Below are positions 1 to 8,424 of a DNA stretch of 64,000 bases, in pieces. The DNA is from Anoxybacillus sp050480245. Its GTDB lineage: Bacteria; Bacillota; Bacilli; Bacillales; Anoxybacillaceae. The stretch lies in NCBI GenBank assembly GCA_050480245.1, contig JBCNEQ010000001.1. One strand, 5' to 3'. Position numbers and translations under genes: made by a program. Every line of letters starts with the position of its first letter. The first letter of the stretch is position 1. The notes beneath the pieces are model-generated. The model saw only the letters and a program-made list of their open reading frames with translations, had not been told where the DNA came from and did not search any database.

Positions 1-49
1 GTGTTAACTCCCATATAACGATAAATGGATTTTGATGAAAATCACGCAT
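1..49 (-). CDS. Radical SAM/SPASM family protein, N-terminal 16 codons only (cut by the window edge)
   Basis: An ATG at 47-49 opens a leftward frame reading MRDFHQNPFIVIWELT before the window ends. A GGAGGG ribosome site (56-61) stands six bases before it. The peptide resembles the start of bacillary radical SAM/SPASM proteins, in which a similar stretch (PFIVIWELT) precedes the CxxxCxxC cluster motif. The cluster itself lies outside the window, so the family call is inferred from the N-terminus. An Fnr-type promoter directly upstream suggests expression under oxygen limitation. Confidence 0.6.
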   Translation of the reverse strand, partial: MRDFHQNPFIVIWELT

Positions 50-80
50 TTTGATCCCTCCGATTCAATCACTACTTTCC

Positions 81-123
81 ATTGTACAAGAAGGAATATT
101 TATATCATGTGACATTGATCACA
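81..123 (-). promoter_or_regulatory. Fnr/Crp-type site and class II promoter of the leftward radical-SAM gene
   Basis: The palindrome TGTGA-N6-TCACA at 108-123 is a perfect Crp/Fnr-family half-site pair and equals the B. subtilis Fnr consensus. Reading leftward, TACAAT at 86-81 is a good -10 box and would place the start near 74. The palindrome centre (115.5) is then about 41.5 bp upstream, the classic position for Fnr activation. No good -35 box is present, as expected for an activator-dependent promoter. Confidence 0.65.
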
Positions 124-173
124 AAAAATCACATCCATTTATCTTGTCACTGTTCTGACAAATATGCACGTCC

Positions 174-202
174 TTGCATTTCTAATATAAAATAGATAGT
201 AT
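174..202 (+). promoter_or_regulatory. Candidate sigma-A promoter of the CDGSH gene
   Basis: TTGCAT (174-179) and TAGTAT (197-202) are 17 bp apart and lie 19 bp before the ribosome site of the CDGSH gene. The match is moderate. The Fnr-like site at 108-123 is about 93 bp upstream of the predicted start, so it probably serves the opposite gene. Confidence 0.4.
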
Positions 203-235
203 ATACGATATAAGGTATACAAGGAGGTGGAATAT

Positions 236-442
236 ATGGCAAAAGTACAAATTAAAGTGATGGATAATGGTTCATTTCGTGTAACCGGCGATGTTGAATT
301 AATTGACATGGAAGGAAACAAGTTTGAAACAAAAGAAACGTTTTCTCTCTGTCGTTGCGGGCTCTCACAAAACATGCCGTTTTGTGATGCAGCCCATAAA
401 GGAAAATTTCAATCAGTCGTTCGCGCCCCGAAAAACGAATAA
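236..442 (+). CDS. CDGSH-type iron-sulfur domain protein (68 aa)
   Basis: The short soluble protein carries CRCGLSQNMPFCDAAH, the three-Cys one-His motif that holds a [2Fe-2S] cluster in CDGSH (mitoNEET-like) proteins. The middle of the signature is DAAH instead of DGSH, a variation common in bacteria. I chose ATG 236 rather than the upstream in-frame GTG 227 because the AAGGAGGTGG ribosome site (221-230) overlaps that GTG. Bacterial members are thought to handle electrons or clusters; a specific partner cannot be named. The gene is monocistronic, with its own terminator. Confidence 0.85.
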   Translation: MAKVQIKVMDNGSFRVTGDVELIDMEGNKFETKETFSLCRCGLSQNMPFCDAAHKGKFQSVVRAPKNE

Positions 443-469
443 GCCCGGCTTTTATTCCGGGCTTTTTTA
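442..469. terminator. Rho-independent terminator between convergent CDGSH gene and yqkB
   Basis: AGCCCGG (442-448) pairs with CCGGGCT (457-463) and is followed by a T run on the plus strand. On the minus strand the downstream run is weaker, so it mainly serves the plus-strand gene. Confidence 0.8.
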
Positions 470-473
470 TTTT

Positions 474-791
474 TTAGCGCTCAACCAGTGACATGCGCGG
501 ATTCAATATTTGATTTGGACTTTTTAATTGAAAACACCCTGCCCCATCGACAACGTCAAGCGTCATTTGATCATCGAAAAAAATGAGCTGATGTTTTTCC
601 ATCCAAATGGGTACATCGTTTGTTTCGATCGCTACATCATGCTCATCTAGTTCATCGATGAGCAACAAAACAGGCACTCCATTTACGGCACATCCGCAAC
701 CATCTGTATCGTATATGAGTTTCACATGTTTATTTCCTTGAACACGACGAAGATGTTCAATCGCTCGTTCCGTGATCGTGATTTTCACCAT
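474..791 (-). CDS. yqkB: HesB/IscA-like iron-sulfur biosynthesis family protein YqkB (105 aa)
   Basis: The size, the N-terminus (MVKITITERAIEHLRR) and the cysteines in GCGC and GAGCF match the small HesB-like fold family of B. subtilis YqkB. It lacks the exact C-terminal CGCG pair of A-type carriers, so cluster transfer is less certain than for SufA. It is the last gene of the leftward yqjP-yqjQ-yqkB run, 11 bp after yqjQ. Confidence 0.8.
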   Translation of the reverse strand: MVKITITERAIEHLRRVQGNKHVKLIYDTDGCGCAVNGVPVLLLIDELDEHDVAIETNDVPIWMEKHQLIFFDDQMTLDVVDGAGCFQLKSPNQILNPRMSLVER

Positions 792-802
792 TTACACCTC
801 GC

Positions 803-1588
803 TTACTTTTTTAAAAATGCTTGTTTGCCGATTTTTTCAATGAGCGATGGAAATAGTTGATATATACGACTTCCCATATGCATCCAAAACGGCAAGTTCA
901 CTTCACGCGTTGGAGTAAGCATCGCATCAACGACGCGCTTTGCGACAAATTCCGGGCGAAGCATCCATCGCTTTACGTTCTTTACATATTCCCCAGACGT
1001 ATCAGCGACAGTAAAAAAGTTCGTTTCGATTGGTCCAGGGTTTACAGCTGTCACATAAATGCCATACATGGACGCTTCCATTCGTAAACTATTTGTAAAT
1101 CCGAGCACAGCATGTTTTGTCGCCGCATATACGCTCGATTTCGGCGTGGCAATTTTTCCTGCTTGCGATGCGATATTAATAATATGACCCGATCGTTTTT
1201 CCATCATATGCGCATACACTTTTTTCGTACAAGCGATCAATCCGAGCACATTGACATCAAACATTTGCTTCGCTTCCGAGAGATCGATATGTTCGACATA
1301 ACGAAACACACCAAAACCAGCATTATTGACAAGAATATGTACATCAATAGAAGCAAGCAAACGATCAAATACAGCGTCTACTTCTTTTTCGTTACTAACA
1401 TCTAACTGCTCATATAAGCAAGAAATACTGTACGTTTGTTCAATCTGTTGCGCAATTTGCGCTAGCTTTTCTTTTGAACGTGCGAGCAATATCGGTGTTC
1501 CACCGCACTTAGCTACTTCGTATGCAATTTGTTCACCAATGCCACTCGATGCTCCTGTAATAACAACGTATTTCCCTTTCAGTTTCAT
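803..1588 (-). CDS. yqjQ: Short-chain dehydrogenase/reductase YqjQ (261 aa)
   Basis: This is a classic SDR. The nucleotide-binding motif GASSGIG is at residues 12-18, NNAGFG is near residue 90, the catalytic Ser is in the HIINIASQAGK region, and YAATK holds the catalytic Tyr and Lys. The substrate is unknown. Its start overlaps the yqjP stop (ATGA, 1585-1588), so the two are translationally coupled. The same order occurs in B. subtilis. Confidence 0.88.
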   Translation of the reverse strand: MKLKGKYVVITGASSGIGEQIAYEVAKCGGTPILLARSKEKLAQIAQQIEQTYSISCLYEQLDVSNEKEVDAVFDRLLASIDVHILVNNAGFGVFRYVEHIDLSEAKQMFDVNVLGLIACTKKVYAHMMEKRSGHIINIASQAGKIATPKSSVYAATKHAVLGFTNSLRMEASMYGIYVTAVNPGPIETNFFTVADTSGEYVKNVKRWMLRPEFVAKRVVDAMLTPTREVNLPFWMHMGSRIYQLFPSLIEKIGKQAFLKK

Positions 1589-2532
1589 GATCTCACCGCT
1601 TCGTACATATATATTTGATCAACTTTTTCTTTTTTCACTGCACCTATTGCCTCTAAATAGTCCAGTTGGCCAATCGTTTCAGACATCGTCAATAAAAATT
1701 CCCGTTCATATACGGTTGGAAAAAGCGCTCGGCATACGTCAAATGCCGTCATCGGCTTTTCGCTCAGCAATTGCCACACGTACTGTGCACGTTCTTTTTG
1801 TTTTTCAAGCCGATTGTCAATAAGCGGTGCGACATCCGTCACATCTTCCCCATGTCCCGTAACAATTGTTGTAATGTCGTACTGGAGTAGTTTTTTTAAT
1901 GAATCATTATATTGCAAAAGTGGCTTCGGTCGTTCCTTTTCACCAATTTCAGGCGGCTCTAACAGCGGATTCGATGAAATGGTTGCTAATAGATGATCTC
2001 CTCCGATCATCAGACCGTCCGCTTCACGATACAACACGATGTGACTTTGCGCATGACCTGGCGTTTCGATAACTATCCAGCCTTCGATCACATCCCCTTC
2101 TTTTACTTCTTGTGTGAGCGAGCGCTCGCACGAAAAGCGAAGAGAACGCCGAAAGTTTCCTAGTTTCGTCACACCCTCTTCACCAACGCCACACTCGATT
2201 AAAAATTGTTCGAAATATTGTTGGTGCCACGAAAAAAAAGCAGCATCTTTCGCAATCCAAGGGGCGGCTTTCCGATGACCAATGACGGGAATGGTCGAAG
2301 GTAAATAATCAAGTAATCCAACATGATCCGGATGGTGATGTGTAATGATCACTTGTTCAATATCTGTCGGTTGGTAGCCGATGTTCTGCAATTCACGAAC
2401 GAACACATGCCATGCTTCTTCCGTTTTTACACCCGCATCGATGAGCGTTAAACGATCCCCTTCGATAATATACATGTTCACATCCCCAACGGCAAATGGC
2501 GTTGGGACGACAATACGATGCAACTGTTCCAT
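1585..2532 (-). CDS. yqjP: Metallo-beta-lactamase-fold hydrolase YqjP (315 aa)
   Basis: The motif THHHPDHVG near residue 65 is the HxHxDH metal site, and the later HAQSH and GHGED segments supply further ligands. A C-terminal winged-helix-like tail is typical of the glyoxalase-II/LACTB2-like group. The substrate is unknown; related proteins cleave thioesters. It is the first gene of the yqjP-yqjQ-yqkB operon and is divergent from proI. Confidence 0.85.
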   Translation of the reverse strand: MEQLHRIVVPTPFAVGDVNMYIIEGDRLTLIDAGVKTEEAWHVFVRELQNIGYQPTDIEQVIITHHHPDHVGLLDYLPSTIPVIGHRKAAPWIAKDAAFFSWHQQYFEQFLIECGVGEEGVTKLGNFRRSLRFSCERSLTQEVKEGDVIEGWIVIETPGHAQSHIVLYREADGLMIGGDHLLATISSNPLLEPPEIGEKERPKPLLQYNDSLKKLLQYDITTIVTGHGEDVTDVAPLIDNRLEKQKERAQYVWQLLSEKPMTAFDVCRALFPTVYEREFLLTMSETIGQLDYLEAIGAVKKEKVDQIYMYEAVRS

Positions 2533-2664
2533 TTTTCTGACTCCTTCATTATATCATCATAACTTTTCGTTTCGTCTGTTTATCAGTTTACACTTATTTT
2601 CTTTGTTTGTCATTTATTTTTATTTATTTATTAAAAAATTCAGAAAATAAAATCGTGAAACCTA

Positions 2665-2694
2665 TTGACAACACGCTTGTTTTTCATGCATAAT
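2665..2694 (+). promoter_or_regulatory. Sigma-A promoter of the proI leader
   Basis: A consensus TTGACA (2665-2670) and CATAAT (2689-2694) are 18 bp apart. The predicted start near 2701 gives a leader of about 270 nt that contains the T-box. Confidence 0.75.
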
Positions 2695-2700
2695 TGCAAA

Positions 2701-2945
2701 CAAATCATATATGTACGAAGCGATGACTAGGGCCAGTACATGATAAACGGTAAAAGAGAGTGAAACCCGTTGGCTGAAAGGTTTCATTACCCTCTTTATC
2801 ATGGAACCTACCCTATGAGCTGTTAGGCAAACCTAACCGTCTTGCCGACGATACCGGCATAAGAGGTGGGCACATTGTGCCAACAAAGGTGGTACCGCGG
2901 AAATAAAGACCTTTCCGTCCTTTATCGGACGAAAGGTCTTTTTTA
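2701..2945 (+). promoter_or_regulatory. T-box riboswitch (tRNA-Pro responsive) upstream of proI
   Basis: The leader holds the T-box sequence AAAGGTGGTACCGCGG (2885-2900), which pairs with the free CCA end of uncharged tRNA. It is followed by a strong terminator hairpin with a T run (2906-2945). In stem I, ACATGATAAA pairs with TTTATCATG, and the specifier loop contains CCT (2807-2809) followed by A, a proline codon. Uncharged tRNA-Pro would stabilise the antiterminator and switch on proI, which fits the product. Confidence 0.9.
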
Positions 2946-2969
2946 TTTTGGAGAGGAGGAGGAGAAAGT

Positions 2970-3791
2970 ATGACAATCACGTTTCTCGGTGCAGGATCGA
3001 TGGCAGAAGCACTTATTTCTGGGGTGACACAAACGTTATATAAGCCAGAGCAAATGATCGTAACGAATCGCTCTCGAATGGAACGACTGACATATATGCA
3101 ACAAACATACGGGGTACGAATCGACACAGATAAAGCAAAAGCAGTAAAAGAAGCTCATATCGTGATTTTAGCGATGAAGCCAAAAGACGTTGCGGATAGC
3201 TTGACGTCGATCAAACATGCATTTAACGAACAGCAACTTATTATTTCATTGCTTGCAGGAGTAACAACCGATACAATTGCATCGCTCATTGGAAAACAAA
3301 TGCCTGTCATTCGCGCCATGCCAAACACATCAGCGGCGATCGGGCAATCCGCCACAGCGTTAGCAAAAGGTACCTATGCAACAGCTGAACATCTACACAT
3401 GGCAAAAGAGCTATTTGAAACAGTCGGAATCGTTACGATTGTTGATGAGCAGCATTTACACGCAGTGACAGGGTTATCCGGCAGCGGACCAGCGTACGTT
3501 TACTATTTAGTTGAAGCGATGGAAAAAGCAGCGGATGAAATCGGGCTTGAACGCGATATTGCCAAAGAGCTTATTTTACAAACAATTATCGGCGCGGCCC
3601 ATATGTTAAAAGCAACGAACAAACATCCGTCTGTTTTGCGCAAAGAAGTGACAAGTCCAGGCGGAACGACAGAAGCAGGCATCGGCGTGCTTGAGCGTTA
3701 TCGCTATCAAGAAGCGATGATTGCCTGTATTAAACGAGCGACCGAACGTTCAAAAGAACTCGGTGAGGCACTGTTTTCCTCCGTTCAATAA
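2970..3791 (+). CDS. proI: Pyrroline-5-carboxylate reductase ProI (273 aa)
   Basis: The enzyme reduces pyrroline-5-carboxylate to proline with NADPH, the last step of proline synthesis. The N-terminal GAGSMAEAL is the Rossmann motif, and the C-terminal SGSGPAYVY and SPGGTTEAGI stretches are the family signature. Length is normal. GGAGAGGAGGAGG precedes ATG 2970. Its position next to yqjP matches B. subtilis yqjO (proI), and the T-box leader ties expression to proline supply. Confidence 0.95.
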   Translation: MTITFLGAGSMAEALISGVTQTLYKPEQMIVTNRSRMERLTYMQQTYGVRIDTDKAKAVKEAHIVILAMKPKDVADSLTSIKHAFNEQQLIISLLAGVTTDTIASLIGKQMPVIRAMPNTSAAIGQSATALAKGTYATAEHLHMAKELFETVGIVTIVDEQHLHAVTGLSGSGPAYVYYLVEAMEKAADEIGLERDIAKELILQTIIGAAHMLKATNKHPSVLRKEVTSPGGTTEAGIGVLERYRYQEAMIACIKRATERSKELGEALFSSVQ

Positions 3792-3862
3792 GGCAAATTG
3801 TTTTTCTTTTCCAAACGGACGTGGTATCATTCGTAATGAAAGATACGACGGGAGGGATTCAT

Positions 3863-4861
3863 ATGCTCTTTTCACCATATACGATTCGAGACGTCACATT
3901 AAAAAACCGCATCGTGATGTCGCCGATGTGTATGTATGCGTGCGATCGCGAAGACGGAACAGTTCACAACTGGCATCTCATTCATTATGCATCTCGTGCT
4001 GTCGGGCAAGTCGGACTTATTATTGTTGAAGCGACAGCCGTGACGCCACAAGGACGAATTTCGTCACGCGATTTAGGCATTTGGGATGATGACCATATCG
4101 ATGGATTGCGTACACTTACCTCACTTGTTCACGAACAAGGCGCCAAAATCGGCATCCAACTTGCCCATGCCGGACGAAAAGCGAACGTTGCTGGGGAAAT
4201 CTTCGCTCCATCGCCACTTCCGTTCGATGAAACGATGCGTACGCCAAAAGAGATGACGAAAGCCGATATTGAAGAAACGATTCATGCGTTTCAAAACGGC
4301 GCACGTCGCGCCAAGGAAGCTGGATTTGATGTCATCGAAATTCACGCTGCTCATGGCTATCTCATTAACGAGTTTTTATCGCCGCTTACAAACAAACGAA
4401 CAGATGAATACGGGGAAAATCGCTACCGCTTTTTAAGTGAAGTGATTGAAGCGGTAAAAGAAGTATGGAGCGGACCGTTGTTTGTTCGTATTTCTGCTTC
4501 TGACTATCACCCAGACGGTTTAACGGTAAACGACTACGTCGAATATGCCAAACGTATGAAAGCGCAAGGTGTTGATCTTATTGATGTGAGCTCTGGCGCT
4601 GTCGTTCCAGCAAAAATTGATGCGTATCCAGGTTATCAAGTGCCGTTTGCGGAAACAATTCGCCGTGAAGCAAATGTCGCAACTGGTGCTGTTGGACTTA
4701 TTACTTCCGGACGGCAAGCGGAAGAAATTTTGCGCAACAACCGCGCCGATTTGATTTTCATCGGGCGCGAACTTCTTCGCAACCCATATTGGCCAAAAAC
4801 AGCCGCAAACGAACTTGGCATTCAGCTTGAAGCACCGAAACCATATGTCAGAGGGTGGTAA
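3863..4861 (+). CDS. namA: NADPH dehydrogenase NamA/YqjM, old yellow enzyme family (332 aa)
   Basis: This FMN-dependent ene-reductase acts on activated alkenes and quinones. The start MLFSPYTIRDV matches the YqjM start, with GGGAGG at 3850-3857, so ATG 3863 is preferred over longer frames. SPMCMY holds the FMN-tuning Cys typical of the thermophilic-like subclass, HAGRKA and HAAHGYL hold active-site residues, and the C-terminal RGW supplies the arginine reaching the partner subunit. Oddly, the conserved YGGSPENR loop reads YGENR, three residues shorter with no frame change (near 4410). Confidence 0.92.
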   Translation: MLFSPYTIRDVTLKNRIVMSPMCMYACDREDGTVHNWHLIHYASRAVGQVGLIIVEATAVTPQGRISSRDLGIWDDDHIDGLRTLTSLVHEQGAKIGIQLAHAGRKANVAGEIFAPSPLPFDETMRTPKEMTKADIEETIHAFQNGARRAKEAGFDVIEIHAAHGYLINEFLSPLTNKRTDEYGENRYRFLSEVIEAVKEVWSGPLFVRISASDYHPDGLTVNDYVEYAKRMKAQGVDLIDVSSGAVVPAKIDAYPGYQVPFAETIRREANVATGAVGLITSGRQAEEILRNNRADLIFIGRELLRNPYWPKTAANELGIQLEAPKPYVRGW

Positions 4862-4867
4862 AACACG

Positions 4868-4900
4868 AAAAAGGATGTCACATCGTGGACATCCTTTTTA
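4868..4900. terminator. Bidirectional terminator between namA and the CHY zinc-finger gene
   Basis: AAAAAGGATGTC (4868-4879) pairs with GACATCCTTTT (4888-4898), so T runs follow the stem on both strands. It serves the two convergent genes. Confidence 0.8.
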
Positions 4901-5218
4901 TACTTCAAAATAATAATGTGCGTGGAGTTGACATCCCGGATTAAACGCCGCGTTGCAATGTGGGCAATGGTAATCGCCCGTCATATATTGTTCAATCGTC
5001 AGCTCCGTTTGACAAACACCACATAAAACCGCTCTTTCATAAAAACGCTCTTTCGGCCATACCGCATGCTTGCCACAACCATGTTCTTCATGACAGTACA
5101 CGCACGGGAAATACGTTTGACAACAATAAAACTTAATCGCAATGACATCACGTTCACTATGGTAATGTACGCATCTCGTCTGTTTGTCGGTGACGTTTCC
5201 TTTTACTTCGATCATCAC
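4898..5218 (-). CDS. CHY-type zinc-finger protein (106 aa)
   Basis: A full set of Cys/His zinc ligands is spaced as in the CHY finger: CVHYHSERD, FYCCQTYFPCVYCHEEHGC, LCGVCQ and HCPHC. Bacterial stand-alone members are uncharacterised. The ATG overlaps the stop of rnz (ATGA, 5215-5218), so it is probably co-translated with RNase Z. Confidence 0.8.
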   Translation of the reverse strand: MMIEVKGNVTDKQTRCVHYHSERDVIAIKFYCCQTYFPCVYCHEEHGCGKHAVWPKERFYERAVLCGVCQTELTIEQYMTGDYHCPHCNAAFNPGCQLHAHYYFEV

Positions 5219-6150
5219 TCATCATTCCCTTTTCTTAGAATCGGAAACGAGGCAAAATCAGACGCCATCGCTACATTCGGAAAAATTGCCTTTGTCTCTT
5301 CCAGAAGTTGGTTGCACATTTCCCCTTGATAACGCGAGCTAATATGTGTCAAAATAAGCTGCTTCGCCCCAGCCCGCTTCGCCACCTCAGCCGCTTGCAC
5401 CGTTGTGGAATGATAGTAATCTCGCGCTAAATGGGCTTCGTTTGCACTAAACGTTGCTTCATGTACGAGCACGTCCACTCCTTCGGCAAGTTCCACACTT
5501 GCCTCACAATAACGCGTATCTCCCATAATCGCAATCATACGTCCTTTTTTTGGAGGGGCAACAAATTTTCGTCCATCAATCACCGTTCCATCGTCTAACG
5601 TAACGAGCTCTCCACGCTTAATTTGTTGATAAATCGGACCTGGCTTCACCCCAAGTGCGTGCAGCTCGTCAACAAGCAACGTACCCGGCAAATCTTTTTC
5701 GACAATTCGAAAACCGTACGAAGGCAACCCGTGATCAAGCAATTTTGCTGTAACAACAAACTGTTCGTCTTCAAATATGACTCCTTCTGTAAACTCTTCA
5801 ATATACAACTCATATTTCAGTCGCGTACCACTTACCGTTAGTGCTGTTTCGATAAACGAACGAATACCAGCCGGACCATAAACAAAAAGAGGAGTCTCTC
5901 CTCCTTGAAATGAGCGACTTCCAAGCAACCCCGGCAAACCAAAAATATGATCGCCATGTAAGTGCGTAATAAAAATGCGCTCAATGCGTCTTGGACGGAT
6001 AGACGTATGTAAAATTTGATGCTGTGTTGCTTCTCCGCAATCAAATAACCACGTCGCTCCTCTTTCTTCTAACAACTGAAGAGCAATGGCTGATACGTTT
6101 CTACCTTTTGATGGGACACCAGAGCCTGTCCCTAAAAACAATAATTCCAC
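5215..6150 (-). CDS. rnz: Ribonuclease Z (311 aa)
   Basis: This tRNA 3'-processing endonuclease cuts CCA-less precursors after the discriminator base. HLHGDH is the zinc site, and PGLLGSRSFQGG and the later HEATFS segment are typical of bacterial RNase Z. I chose GTG 6150, which gives VELLFLGTGSG and aligns with the B. subtilis start behind AGAGAGGAGA; the longer frame from 6189 lacks a ribosome site. It lies divergent to zwf, as in B. subtilis (yqjK). Confidence 0.93.
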   Translation of the reverse strand: MELLFLGTGSGVPSKGRNVSAIALQLLEERGATWLFDCGEATQHQILHTSIRPRRIERIFITHLHGDHIFGLPGLLGSRSFQGGETPLFVYGPAGIRSFIETALTVSGTRLKYELYIEEFTEGVIFEDEQFVVTAKLLDHGLPSYGFRIVEKDLPGTLLVDELHALGVKPGPIYQQIKRGELVTLDDGTVIDGRKFVAPPKKGRMIAIMGDTRYCEASVELAEGVDVLVHEATFSANEAHLARDYYHSTTVQAAEVAKRAGAKQLILTHISSRYQGEMCNQLLEETKAIFPNVAMASDFASFPILRKGNDE

Positions 6151-6269
6151 GCTACGATCTCCTCTCTTATCTTTCATCAGATAAAACATTTGCGTTTACC
6201 ACAATAAACCTCTAAAATTACATTATCATGAACCTTTCAAAAAATGAATAAAAGCGAGGTATATGATCC

Positions 6270-7757
6270 GTGACTGACGTACAACCAAAAGCGACAATTG
6301 TAATTTTTGGTGCGACTGGCGACTTAGCAAAACGTAAACTATTCCCATCTATTTATAAACTTTATCAAAAAGGAAAGCTTGCTGAACAGTTTGCGGTTGT
6401 TGGTGTTGCCCGTCGTCCACATACTGACGAGTCATTTCGTTCCTATGTAAGAGAAACGATTGAGGAAGCAACGAAACAAGAACTGATTGATGACAAATTT
6501 ATTTCTCATTTTTACTATCATTCATTAGATGCAACAAATACGCAATCATATGAACAATTAAATGAATTATTAACTCGTGTGGAAGAACAATTTCATATTC
6601 CAGGCAACCGCATTTTTTACTTGGCGATGGCACCGGAATTTTTCGGAACGATTACATCGCACTTGAAATCCGAGGGGCTGACGGCCACAAACGGATGGAC
6701 GCGATTAGTCATTGAAAAACCGTTCGGTCATGATTTACAAAGCGCAAAAAAACTAAATGAAGAAATACGCCAATCGTTTTCAGAGGAGCAAATTTTCCGT
6801 ATTGACCATTATCTCGGCAAAGAAATGGTGCAAAACATCGAGGTCATTCGTTTTGCGAACGCCATTTTCGAACCGCTCTGGAATAACCGCTTTATTGCCA
6901 ATATTCAAATTACATCAAGCGAAACGCTCGGTGTAGAAGATCGCGGCCGCTATTATGACCATTCCGGCGCGCTTCGCGATATGGTACAAAACCATATGTT
7001 GCAAATGGTTGCCCTTTTGGCAATGGAACCGCCAATTAAGTTAACGACAGACGATATTCGTAGCGAAAAAGTAAAAGTGCTTCGTGCGCTTCGTCCGATG
7101 ACACACGATGACGTAGAAACATATTTCGTGCGTGGGCAATACGGACGCGGCATCGTGCGCGGGCAACAAGTCGTCGGGTATCGTGAAGAACATAGTGTCG
7201 ATCCAAACTCCAATACGGAAACATTTGTTGCAGGGAAATTAATGATCGACAACTTCCGCTGGGCAGGTGTGCCGTTTTACATACGAACAGGAAAACGAAT
7301 GACGGAAAAATCGACGAAAATCGTTGTGCAATTTAAAGATGTGCCGATGAACTTATATTATCGCACAAGCGAACACGTTCATCCGAACTTGCTCGTCATC
7401 CATATTCAGCCCGATGAAGGCATTACCCTTCATTTAAACGCGAAAAAAAGCGGCGAAAGCATGAAAACGACGCCAATTAAGCTCGATTACTGCAACAACT
7501 GCATCGATGGCATCAATACGCCGGAAGCGTATGAGAAATTGTTATATGACTGCATGCGCGGCGATGCGACAAACTTTACGCATTGGGATGAAGTCGCTGC
7601 TTCATGGAGCTTTGTCGACCCAATTTCGGAAGTGTGGGCAAACACAAAAGCGGTGGACTTTCCGAACTACGAAGCAGGCTCGATGGGACCGAAAAAAGCG
7701 GATGAACTATTGCAAAAAGACGGCTTCCATTGGTGGCCACTAAACGGAACAATGTAA
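6270..7757 (+). CDS. zwf: Glucose-6-phosphate 1-dehydrogenase (495 aa)
   Basis: This is the first enzyme of the oxidative pentose phosphate pathway, oxidising glucose-6-phosphate with NADP. The N-terminal GATGDLAKRKLFPS is the coenzyme site and RIDHYLGKE holds the substrate-binding Lys and catalytic His. Length is normal. The start is GTG 6270 behind AGCGAGGT. The next enzyme of the pathway, gndA, lies about 660 bp downstream on the opposite strand. Confidence 0.95.
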   Translation: MTDVQPKATIVIFGATGDLAKRKLFPSIYKLYQKGKLAEQFAVVGVARRPHTDESFRSYVRETIEEATKQELIDDKFISHFYYHSLDATNTQSYEQLNELLTRVEEQFHIPGNRIFYLAMAPEFFGTITSHLKSEGLTATNGWTRLVIEKPFGHDLQSAKKLNEEIRQSFSEEQIFRIDHYLGKEMVQNIEVIRFANAIFEPLWNNRFIANIQITSSETLGVEDRGRYYDHSGALRDMVQNHMLQMVALLAMEPPIKLTTDDIRSEKVKVLRALRPMTHDDVETYFVRGQYGRGIVRGQQVVGYREEHSVDPNSNTETFVAGKLMIDNFRWAGVPFYIRTGKRMTEKSTKIVVQFKDVPMNLYYRTSEHVHPNLLVIHIQPDEGITLHLNAKKSGESMKTTPIKLDYCNNCIDGINTPEAYEKLLYDCMRGDATNFTHWDEVAASWSFVDPISEVWANTKAVDFPNYEAGSMGPKKADELLQKDGFHWWPLNGTM

Positions 7758-7770
7758 GGAGGAAACACCT

Positions 7771-8382
7771 ATGAAAATGTACGATGTCACCGCTCCCATT
7801 TTCGAAGGGATGCCTGTGTATAAAAACAAACCGGAAAAACAACCGAAACTAACAACCGTCACGAACGATTACGTCACCGAATCGCGCATCGATATGGATG
7901 TGCATACAGGCACGCACATTGATGCGCCGCTCCATATGGTAAAAGACGGAGAAACGTTTGAAACGATTCCGCTTGAAAAACTTGTCGGCTACTGCAAAGT
8001 ATTGGACGTCACACACGTCAACGATCGCATTACAAAAGACGATCTCATCCATTTTGATATTCAAGAGAACGATTTTATCTTATTCAAAACGAAAAATTCG
8101 TTCGACGACGCCTTTAACTTTGAATTTATTTACGTTGCTGAAGATGCGGCAACATATTTAGCCGAAAAACGCATTCGCGGCGTCGGCATTGATGCGCTCG
8201 GCGTCGAACGCAACCAAACAGGACACCCAACACATAAAACGTTGTTCGGTCACGGCATTATCGTCATCGAAGGACTTCGGCTAAAAGACGTACCAGCAGG
8301 CGAATATTGGATGGTTGCCGCTCCGCTTAAACTCGTCGGCACTGACGCTGCTCCAGCGCGCGTATTATTGTTTGAACAATAA
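7771..8382 (+). CDS. Cyclase/kynurenine formamidase-like metal-dependent hydrolase (203 aa)
   Basis: The motif HTGTHIDAPLH near residue 50 is the metal-binding HxGTHxDxPxH signature of the cyclase family (Pfam PF04199), which includes KynB. Because no kynurenine pathway genes are nearby, the substrate cannot be named. AAGGAGG stands before ATG 7771, 13 bp after zwf, so the two are probably co-transcribed. This gene is absent between zwf and gndA in B. subtilis. Confidence 0.85.
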   Translation: MKMYDVTAPIFEGMPVYKNKPEKQPKLTTVTNDYVTESRIDMDVHTGTHIDAPLHMVKDGETFETIPLEKLVGYCKVLDVTHVNDRITKDDLIHFDIQENDFILFKTKNSFDDAFNFEFIYVAEDAATYLAEKRIRGVGIDALGVERNQTGHPTHKTLFGHGIIVIEGLRLKDVPAGEYWMVAAPLKLVGTDAAPARVLLFEQ

Positions 8383-8424
8383 ACGAACCCCCTAGAGCCA
8401 TTTGCCCTAGGGGGTTCGTTTTAT
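8381..8424. terminator. Strong bidirectional terminator between convergent cyclase gene and gndA
   Basis: A 15-bp perfect stem pairs 8381-8395 with 8407-8421 around an 11-nt loop, followed by a T-rich tract. The stop codons of both genes fall within it. Confidence 0.85.

Noticed and set aside
2813..3127. Open frame of 104 codons opposite the proI leader and start.
   Set aside because: It overlaps the T-box and the real proI gene, has no ribosome site and its composition is that of a shadow frame.
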